From the NCBI GenBank assembly GCA_049694275.1, contig JBAVQS010000050.1, forward strand, positions 9,047-73,046: DNA of 64,000 nt, given 5' to 3'. Positions 16,974-23,403 of this stretch are shown in pieces; positions within the stretch are counted from its first letter, which is position 1; each line of letters starts with the position of its first letter. The notes under the pieces were generated by a model, which was not told the origin of the DNA, searched no databases, and saw only the letters and a list, made by a program, of their open reading frames with translations. Position numbers and translations under genes: made by a program. Source of the stretch: JBAVQS01 sp049694275. GTDB taxonomy: Bacteria; Chloroflexota; Anaerolineae; UBA4142; SHND01.

Positions 16974-16979
16974 ATGATA
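16974..16979 (-). promoter_or_regulatory. Candidate -10 box for the ilv leader transcript
   Basis: TATCAT preceded by TGC (extended -10) on the minus strand. Transcription would begin within a few bases of the leader-peptide ATG at 16964. No strong -35 is visible, as is usual for extended -10 promoters. Confidence 0.4.
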
Positions 16980-17087
16980 GCAAAAAGAGGGACACAAGTC
17001 ATCGGGCAAAACGCCCAATCTACTCCCGGATTCCTTTGTGCAGAATGCACAAAGGCTTGGCGGGTCAAAGGCAAGAAACAAGGGTGT

Positions 17088-18713
17088 CTACAGCGGCGGC
17101 ATAAAGTCAGGTTCCTGGCGGGCCAGGTCGTGCGCGCGGAGCGCCAACTGGAGCGCCAGCCGGGTCTCGGGGTTATCGAGGTCGAACTTGCCAATCTCGC
17201 CTGCACGCTGAAGGCGGTAGAGGAGGGTGTTGCGGTGCAGGTAGAGCGCCTGCGCGGTCTGGACGAGATTGGCATTGTGCTGGAAATAGGCGCTGAGCGT
17301 CTCGACGAGGTTTCCCCCCTTGCTCCGGTCATAGTCAATCAGGTCGCCCAGCATCTGGTCCACAAAGGCATCCAGTTCCGAGCTCCCAAGGAGGGGAAGA
17401 ATCAGGCGATAGACCCCGAGGTCGCCAAAATATTGCGGGCGGCCCTGGCGGAGCTTGTGTTCGAGCTTCATGGCCTGGCGCGCTTCTTGATAAGATTGGC
17501 GCAGCCCGAGCAGGCTGTCCGAGAGGCGGCCGACCCCCAGCCCCAATTGTGCGTGCGGAAATTCCTCATGGGCCAGATCATAGATGCGCTGCGCCCATTG
17601 CAAGGCGTCCGCGAGCTCTTGGTCCGCGCTGGCGGCATAGAGGACGACAATCTCGTCTTCGCGTAGGATGGCGACCGCGCGCGATGGGAGCCGCTTGACC
17701 TCGCCGCTGACGATGGTTTCGAGCCGGCGGAAGGAGGGAGCTTCGGAGGAGAGCCATTGCAGGGTCATCACCACATGCGGTCCGGCGCGCCGGTACCCGG
17801 CGCGGTCAGCCCAGCGGCCCGCATCGGTCTCGTTCACGCTCTGCGTCAGGATCGCTTCGATCAGGTCGCCGGTGAGCTTTTTGCGCGCCTCACTCACCGC
17901 CTTGACTTTGGCCATCTCGAGCGCGCACGCCGCCGCGCCCTGTTCGAGCGCAATCCGGTCGAGCGCGCCAAATTGGCCGGCGGGGCTGACAATCGAGATA
18001 AAGCCGCGGGCGATATCGCGCACGATGATCGGCGTGACCAGTCTCATCGCCCCGTTCGCCAGGCTCTGCTCTTGCGGCTCGCGGACACGCCCGGCGCGCC
18101 GGCGGTCCTGGAATTCGGCGGGGAGAGCGCCAGGGGCAGCTAATCCCTCTACGATCGCAGACCACGCAGGCCAGAGGTCGCGCGGTGGAACTGCGGCGAG
18201 CACCTGTACGCGTTTGTCCTGTACGACGACGCCGTGATGGGTGAGCTCGGCGACCGCGCGGGTAATCCCGACCAGTCCCTGATTCTCGACCGACAGGCGC
18301 GTGAGCCGTTGATAGATTTCCGCTTTTTGCGCGACCAGCCCGGCCTCTTTGTCCACAAGGAGACGCAGCAGCTCGCGCTGTACCTGTGATAGCTCGGCCT
18401 GTCCGTCCAGTTCGACGATCGCAAAGTGCGCCTGCTCTGCCCATTCGAGCACTCGAGGCGGCAGCGTGCAGGGGAGCAGGATCACGCCCGCCGCGCCGCA
18501 AGAGGCAAGGCGGGGGAGAGGGAGATCATCGTACGGGGGCGTCAACAGCACCAGCTCGCCGCTCGACGGCTGGTATTCCTTGATGTTCACACCCGCGACC
18601 GTATTGACCCAGGCAACGGAACGGATCAACCCGGCGCTGCCCGCGAGGACGCGAAACCGGCCGCCGAGTCCCAGGCGAACGAGCTCGTCCAACGGCAATT
18701 GTGCAGTAAGCAT
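17088..18713 (-). CDS. PucR-family transcriptional regulator
   Basis: A 541-residue regulator. The N-terminal PucR purine-catabolism domain covers about residues 1-125 (VNTVAGVNIKEYQPSSGELVLLT split across it), a central GAF-like/GGDEF-like region follows, and the C-terminal CdaR-type helix-turn-helix is clear: LVETLSAYFQHNANLVQTA then LYLHRNTLLYRLQRAGEIGK near the end. PucR proteins activate purine, proline or GABA utilisation genes, but none of those is adjacent. The start MLTAQLPLDELVRLG is directly preceded by CTCT and a T-run, so there is no Shine-Dalgarno; a terminator-like hairpin lies just upstream. Frames extending upstream to a TTG at 18785 cross that hairpin. Confidence 0.88.
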   Translation of the reverse strand: MLTAQLPLDELVRLGLGGRFRVLAGSAGLIRSVAWVNTVAGVNIKEYQPSSGELVLLTPPYDDLPLPRLASCGAAGVILLPCTLPPRVLEWAEQAHFAIVELDGQAELSQVQRELLRLLVDKEAGLVAQKAEIYQRLTRLSVENQGLVGITRAVAELTHHGVVVQDKRVQVLAAVPPRDLWPAWSAIVEGLAAPGALPAEFQDRRRAGRVREPQEQSLANGAMRLVTPIIVRDIARGFISIVSPAGQFGALDRIALEQGAAACALEMAKVKAVSEARKKLTGDLIEAILTQSVNETDAGRWADRAGYRRAGPHVVMTLQWLSSEAPSFRRLETIVSGEVKRLPSRAVAILREDEIVVLYAASADQELADALQWAQRIYDLAHEEFPHAQLGLGVGRLSDSLLGLRQSYQEARQAMKLEHKLRQGRPQYFGDLGVYRLILPLLGSSELDAFVDQMLGDLIDYDRSKGGNLVETLSAYFQHNANLVQTAQALYLHRNTLLYRLQRAGEIGKFDLDNPETRLALQLALRAHDLARQEPDFMPPL

Positions 18714-18717
18714 AGAG

Positions 18718-18755
18718 AAAAAAAGCGGCGCAGGCAAATGCTGCCTGGCACCGCT
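18718..18755 (-). terminator. Terminator-like hairpin directly before the PucR start codon
   Basis: On the minus strand a stem (AGCGGTGCCAGGCA / TGCCTGCGCCGCT, one wobble and one bulged C) with a 5-base loop is followed by a run of seven T and, four bases later, by ATG 18713. There is no room for a promoter between hairpin and gene, so PucR transcription must cross it. It may also terminate the upstream lipoprotein transcript. Confidence 0.7.
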
Positions 18756-18773
18756 GCGTACCACCCTGCTTAT

Positions 18774-18802
18774 ATCATAACACAAGGTGGGGATTTACTC
18801 AA
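18774..18802 (-). promoter_or_regulatory. Sigma-70-like promoter for the PucR gene
   Basis: TTGAGT (18797-18802) and TATGAT (18774-18779) are separated by 17 bases on the minus strand. The predicted start lies just before the GGGTGG stretch that leads into the hairpin, giving a leader of about 55 bases. Confidence 0.6.
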
Positions 18803-18904
18803 TCTGGAGATTCCTCGCGGCTCAATGGCCGTCGGACCCTAGGTCCTCATAGGGTTATGGACAAAACGGTTCGGAACGACCTCTGTGGATAGTCACCCGA
18901 GAGA

Positions 18905-19483
18905 TCAGGGCATTTTGGCGAGCACTTGCTGCGCCAGCGTCTTGACCTTGCCCTCGGGCGTCGTTTCGCCCGAGATGGTGAACGTGATCTGAAAGTTGCC
19001 CTTGAGAACGAGCAGGTTGTTGTAGATGCCGCCTTGCCAAAAGGCTGCATCCCCCAGCCCGCTTACATTCTGCGGGGTCACATTCAATTGAGTCACCGCC
19101 TGCTTTTGGGCAAGCTCAAAGCTATCCTTGGCCGAGAGCGCATCATCCGCTTGTATGACGATCAAAGTCACGTGATTGGCTGGCGATGATTTCGCCTTGT
19201 ATTCGCAGCTTGTGACGACGAAATTGGCCTGTCCACTAATCGGGCTTTCGGGCGCAGCAGCCGGTTCGCCCAGAATCGTTTCGGCATCGGTCTGGCTCAG
19301 CAGTTTGCAGGCATCGACCTTGGCGCCGGTCGAGGAATTGTTGGGTGGGTTGGTTGCCGGTTGTCCCTGGACCTGGGTGGACGCCGGACGGGTTCCGGCC
19401 GGATTCGACGCGCTATTGGAGCAGCCGAGGACCAGCAGAGCGCAGCCGGCGAGGACAATCATTAGAGTGATATTTTTTCTCAT
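18905..19483 (-). CDS. Secreted lipoprotein, DUF3558-like
   Basis: A 192-residue lipoprotein. The N-terminus MRKNITLMIVLAGCALLVLG followed by Cys 21 is a lipoprotein signal with a VLGC lipobox. A Ser/Pro/Gln-rich linker (about residues 22-52) leads to a globular domain that begins DACKLLSQTDAETILGEP, a phrase typical of DUF3558-like lipoproteins, with a second cysteine in VVTSCEYKA that could form a disulfide. AGGAG precedes the ATG. It lies 75 bases downstream of the large cyclase/ATPase gene. Function unknown; an extracytoplasmic binding role is a guess. Confidence 0.8.
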   Translation of the reverse strand: MRKNITLMIVLAGCALLVLGCSNSASNPAGTRPASTQVQGQPATNPPNNSSTGAKVDACKLLSQTDAETILGEPAAAPESPISGQANFVVTSCEYKAKSSPANHVTLIVIQADDALSAKDSFELAQKQAVTQLNVTPQNVSGLGDAAFWQGGIYNNLLVLKGNFQITFTISGETTPEGKVKTLAQQVLAKMP

Positions 19484-19558
19484 TCTTCTCCTATGGATTG
19501 AAGCAGAAAGTTCCCTGGGTTGATGTTCGCAGCATACCGTTTGATCGTAACAAAATCG

Positions 19559-22500
19559 TCACAAGCCCGGCTCGGACGCGCGGGGTGGGAACAGCGCCCG
19601 CGCGTGATCTACGGCTTGCGCAAACGTCATGGCGCACCCGGTTGCCCATTCCTGCTCAAAGGCTGCAGGGTCCAATTGTGCGCGTACGACGGCGACGTAA
19701 TGCTCGTAATCAGCTTGATCCGTCCTGTCCATAGAGATTTTGAGCGTCTTGACAGATTGATTGACTGCCGCGAGTAAATAGACAGCCTCTCGCGCAGCGC
19801 CCTTGCCTGCCAGGCTTCCCCCCAGGCCGAGAATGCTTCCGACGATGAGCGCCTTGACGTCAATCAGCAAGGCCTGGTCGAGGCTGCGGGTAAGTGCAGG
19901 GATGGCAAGGTCATACTCGCCGATTCGGTTGAGGATATGACCGCGATTGTGGAGCAATACCACACGTCCCTGTCCTCGATCTTGCTCGGGTGTTGAGTCC
20001 AGACCCTCTTGATTCAACCTGCGCGCAGTGTCATAATCGCCCCTGGCGCGATAGACCTCGGCCAACTCGCCGAGGGACATCGGGAGTCTCAAAGTCAGCC
20101 GATGTTCCCGGCACAGGCGCAACCCCGTCTCACGATACCCTTGGGCGGAATCCAGGTCCCCCCGCGCCATTGCAATATACCCGAGATAGGAAAAAGCAAT
20201 ACTGGCTGCCGACCAGAATCCCAACTCCTGGCTGATGGATAACAGTTCCTCGGCCAACGCCTGCGCCTGATCCAGATCATTCATGTGGCTTGCCACCCGT
20301 ATGGCATTAATGAGCGCCCCCGCCAGCCCGGGTTTATCGTCCATCTCGCGAAAAATGGGCAGATACTGCGCCACACAGAGCTGCGCTGCTTGATCGTCTC
20401 CCTGTTGAAGATAGGTGTGGGAAATGAACGCGAGCGCGCCCGCGCTGCCTAAACGATCGCCCAGCCGATCAAAGTGAACTACCGCCTCGTGCATAATTGC
20501 GCGGGCCGAAGCATAAGCGGACTGCTTGAAGATCAAGCACTCGCCTTGCGCTGAGAGGGCTGCGGCAATCCCTTCATGATCGTCGAACTCGCGAAAGAGC
20601 GCGAGCCCCGCTTCCACCATGGGCATTCCAACCCTCGGGTCATCCCGCATATTGTGCAGCGCGCCCGCGCCGACCAGCGCCCAGGCCAACCATTCCTTGT
20701 CATTCAGCTCCCGCGCTATACTCTCACATTCGGCCAAGTACGCGTATGCGCCGGCGGTATCCCCTTGAATCCCGGCAAGGTAGCCGAGCCGCGCGAGCGC
20801 GCGGGCGCGCAGCGCAGTACGTGCAGTCGGATTGAATTCGAGCAGTCGCTCGAACCACGCGCGTCCCTCGCCCCAATAGCCGCGCACTTCCCAAAAGCGC
20901 CAGAGTGAACAGGCGATGCGCAGTCCGGCCTCGGCGCGCTCGTCGCTCGTCGTGCTCCATTCGAGCGCGGCGCGCAGGTTGTCGTGCTCGGCCTGCAAGC
21001 GGTCCAGCCAGCGTTTCTGATCACTATGGCGCAGTTGTGTGCCGGCCGTTTCCGCCAGGCGCAGGAAAAAATCGAGATGCTGCATCCGCGCCGCCTCGGA
21101 CTCGCGTGCTTGAACCAATTTGGCGCGCGCATACTGGCGAATCGTTTCCAGCGTGCGATAACGGTATGCCTCATCCGGTCCCATCTGCTCGGCAATCACC
21201 AGCGATTTGTCCACCAAATGGGTGAGGAGATCGAACACCTCTTGCGGCGGCAGTGCGACAGAGGGGGTGGAGGTTGCACTCTTCTCTCTATCCCCACAAA
21301 CCGCTTCGGCCGCCTCGAGTGTCAATCCGCCCGCAAACACCGACAGTCGCCGGAGCAGTGCTTGTTCCTCCGGGGAGAGCAGATCATAGCTCCAATCGAT
21401 GAGCGCCTGGAGGGTTTGCTGACGTGGTAACGCAGCCCGGTTGCCGCCCGTCAACAATCTAAAGCGGTCGTCCAACCGCGCCAGCACCTCCTGCGCCGGC
21501 AGCGCTTTGATCCGGGCCGCCGCCAATTCAATCGCCAATGGAATCCCGTCGAGGCGCTGGCAGATTTGCGCGACCAGCGGCGCGCTGGCCTCCGTCAGGA
21601 CAAAGGATGGGGCTACGGCCTGGGCCCGCTCGACAAACAACTGAATACCCTCATAACCGGCCAGGGCCTGATAGGAGGGTAAATGACGCATATCCGGGAG
21701 GGAGAGCGATGGGATGTGAAAAGAGGTTTCTCCCGTGATGCCGAGCCCTTCGCGACTGCTGGCAAGGATTTGAACGCGCGGGCAGGCGTGGAGCAACGCC
21801 TCGGCGACCTGCGCACAGGCCTGGATGAGATGTTCACAATTGTCCAGGATCAGCAGCAGGTTTCTGGGGCGCAGGTAATCGATCAGCGTGTCCAGGAGCG
21901 GGCGTCCAGTCTCTTCACGCAGGCCCAGCGCACGCGCAATCGACGGCGCGACCAGGTTGGCATCGGACAGCGGGGCAAGCTCGACGAGCCACACCCCATC
22001 CTCGTAATTGTCCAGGACTTCGGCCGCAAGCTGGAGCGAAAGGCGCGTCTTGCCTGTGCCACCCACGCCGGTCAAGGTCAGCAACCGCGCCGTCGTCAAG
22101 CGTCGCCGGGCCTCGGCCAATTCCCGCTGCCGGCCAATCAAACGCGTCAACTGAATCGGCAGGTTATGCTGAAAAGCCTGGAGCGAGCGGAGCGGGGGAA
22201 AATCGGACGGCAGATCAGGGGCGAGCAACTGATAAATGTGCTCGGGCTGAACCAGGTCTTTGAGACGGTGAGCGCTCAGATCGCGCAATTGCACATCAGG
22301 CGGTAAGGGCGCGCCGAGTGTTCCGGCGGTGGCTTGTGAGAGGAGAATTTGCCCGCCGTGACCGGCGACGAGGATTCGCGCGACCCGCGCCAGAGGGATA
22401 CCGAAATAATCCCCATCGCGCTCTTCCACCTGCCCGGTGTGCAACGCCATGCGCACGCGCAGCGCGCCGATTTCGCCCCAGCTCTCGGCCAGGAGCGCGC

Positions 22501-22732
22501 GTTGGGCGGCGAGCGCAGCGGCCAGCGCATCCTGGGCCGAGGCGAACACCGCACAAAACTGATCGCCAAGCGTTTTAAAGATGCGCCCGCGATGCGCCTC
22601 CACCGCGCGGCGAATGAGCGCATCGTGACGTGCAAGCGCCGCCTTCATCGCTTCGGGATATTGCTCCCAGAGCCGGGTGCTCCCTTCGATGTCTGTAAAT
22701 ATAAATACGAGAACGGGGGACAGGTTGGACAT
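19559..22732 (-). CDS. Class III cyclase-like domain / STAND ATPase / TPR regulator
   Basis: A 1057-residue signalling protein. Residues 8-170 form a class III nucleotide-cyclase homology domain: FTDIEGSTRLW (metal Asp14), FKTLGDQFCAVF (Lys53, Asp57), then YFGIPLARVARILVAGHGG. In active relatives the last motif reads PLN.AAR, so the transition-state Asn is replaced by Ala here while the Arg remains; activity is doubtful. Residues about 215-500 are a STAND/NB-ARC-like ATPase: Walker A GVGGTGKTRL, Walker B LLLILDNCEHL, then ILASSREGLG. The C-terminal half is TPR-like helices. No DNA-binding domain is seen. GAGGG precedes the ATG. Confidence 0.9.
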   Translation of the reverse strand: MSNLSPVLVFIFTDIEGSTRLWEQYPEAMKAALARHDALIRRAVEAHRGRIFKTLGDQFCAVFASAQDALAAALAAQRALLAESWGEIGALRVRMALHTGQVEERDGDYFGIPLARVARILVAGHGGQILLSQATAGTLGAPLPPDVQLRDLSAHRLKDLVQPEHIYQLLAPDLPSDFPPLRSLQAFQHNLPIQLTRLIGRQRELAEARRRLTTARLLTLTGVGGTGKTRLSLQLAAEVLDNYEDGVWLVELAPLSDANLVAPSIARALGLREETGRPLLDTLIDYLRPRNLLLILDNCEHLIQACAQVAEALLHACPRVQILASSREGLGITGETSFHIPSLSLPDMRHLPSYQALAGYEGIQLFVERAQAVAPSFVLTEASAPLVAQICQRLDGIPLAIELAAARIKALPAQEVLARLDDRFRLLTGGNRAALPRQQTLQALIDWSYDLLSPEEQALLRRLSVFAGGLTLEAAEAVCGDREKSATSTPSVALPPQEVFDLLTHLVDKSLVIAEQMGPDEAYRYRTLETIRQYARAKLVQARESEAARMQHLDFFLRLAETAGTQLRHSDQKRWLDRLQAEHDNLRAALEWSTTSDERAEAGLRIACSLWRFWEVRGYWGEGRAWFERLLEFNPTARTALRARALARLGYLAGIQGDTAGAYAYLAECESIARELNDKEWLAWALVGAGALHNMRDDPRVGMPMVEAGLALFREFDDHEGIAAALSAQGECLIFKQSAYASARAIMHEAVVHFDRLGDRLGSAGALAFISHTYLQQGDDQAAQLCVAQYLPIFREMDDKPGLAGALINAIRVASHMNDLDQAQALAEELLSISQELGFWSAASIAFSYLGYIAMARGDLDSAQGYRETGLRLCREHRLTLRLPMSLGELAEVYRARGDYDTARRLNQEGLDSTPEQDRGQGRVVLLHNRGHILNRIGEYDLAIPALTRSLDQALLIDVKALIVGSILGLGGSLAGKGAAREAVYLLAAVNQSVKTLKISMDRTDQADYEHYVAVVRAQLDPAAFEQEWATGCAMTFAQAVDHARALFPPRASEPGL

Positions 22733-22806
22733 GAATCCCTCTGGCGTCCCATTCTATCATCTCTCCGATTATTTTCATACGGGGATCACGGGCGCTATAC
22801 CGATAA

Positions 22807-22864
22807 TTGTGTAATTTCGTAGGGGCAGGTTTCAAACCTGCGCCCTACGCGTCAAATTACACAA
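22807..22864. repeat. Nested palindromic element with GTAGGG core
   Basis: An 11-bp perfect outer inverted repeat (TTGTGTAATTT / AAATTACACAA) encloses an inner one (GTAGGGGCAGGTTT / AAACCTGCGCCCTAC, with one or two unpaired bases). The whole 58-bp unit folds as one hairpin. It lies upstream of the cyclase gene and shares the GTAGGG ends with the elements at 25256 and 43030. Confidence 0.65.
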
Positions 22865-22974
22865 CATCCGCCATACTACCGGATCACGGCTGGCGACTGA
22901 GCAGGTCGCGCAGTAGAAAAAGCAAGAACGGCGCACCTTGCGATGCGCCATTCCCTTTCCCGGACAATCCATCT

Positions 22975-23304
22975 CTAGCGCTCTGGCGTCTGTTTGCGGG
23001 CCTTGAAGAGGATCGAGAGCCCGATTGCGACCAGAATGAGCGGCCAAAAGTTGCCGGCGAACTTGACCACTTCGAGGGCGGGACCCCCGACCAGGAGCCC
23101 AATGCCGAGCAGGCCCGATACTCCGCCGACGATCAACGCCCACCACTCCTTGCGTCCTGCAGAGAACCACGCCAATGGCGAGATGCTCATGAACCCGAGC
23201 CCCATGCAGAGGGTAAAGACACCACCTTGCGCCTCCGGGTCGAGCCCCGTGAGCACACTGGCGATCAGCACTGTGCCGAGCCCGAGTCCGTACAAAATCG
23301 TCAC
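22975..23304 (-). CDS. Small integral membrane protein
   Basis: A 109-residue protein that is almost all membrane helices: LYGLGLGTVLIASVLTGL, FTLCMGLGFMSISPLAWF, ALIVGGVSGLLGIGLLVG and WPLILVAIGLSILFKARK. The last two carry the pattern seen in LiaF-like/DUF5668-type small membrane proteins, but I cannot place it firmly. The GTG at 23304 is a plausible start; upstream in-frame codons run into the promoter of the divergent CHAT gene. No strong Shine-Dalgarno is seen. Confidence 0.6.
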   Translation of the reverse strand: MTILYGLGLGTVLIASVLTGLDPEAQGGVFTLCMGLGFMSISPLAWFSAGRKEWWALIVGGVSGLLGIGLLVGGPALEVVKFAGNFWPLILVAIGLSILFKARKQTPER

Positions 23305-23332
23305 AGATTGGCAACGGCCCTGTGCGCCAAGC

Positions 23333-23360
23333 TTGTCGAATCGCGTTCGCGCGGTATAAT
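23333..23360 (+). promoter_or_regulatory. Promoter of the CHAT-SUMF1 gene
   Basis: TTGTCG (23333-23338) and a perfect TATAAT (23355-23360) with a 16-base spacer, 43 bases before the ATG at 23404. Confidence 0.65.
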
Positions 23361-23403
23361 GGGGGACAGAAAAACCCTCACCCCCACATCCAAAGGGCAA
23401 CCT

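Noticed and set aside
18724..18772. T-box riboswitch upstream of the PucR gene (GGGTGGTAC core)
   Set aside because: The likely promoter starts the transcript at this core, leaving no room for stem I and the specifier loop, and the gene is not an amino acid or tRNA-synthetase gene.
22807..23403. Extension of the CHAT open frame to 22807
   Set aside because: The extra 199 codons run through a palindromic repeat, the opposite membrane-protein gene and a good promoter; ATG 23404 gives the natural CHAT-family start.
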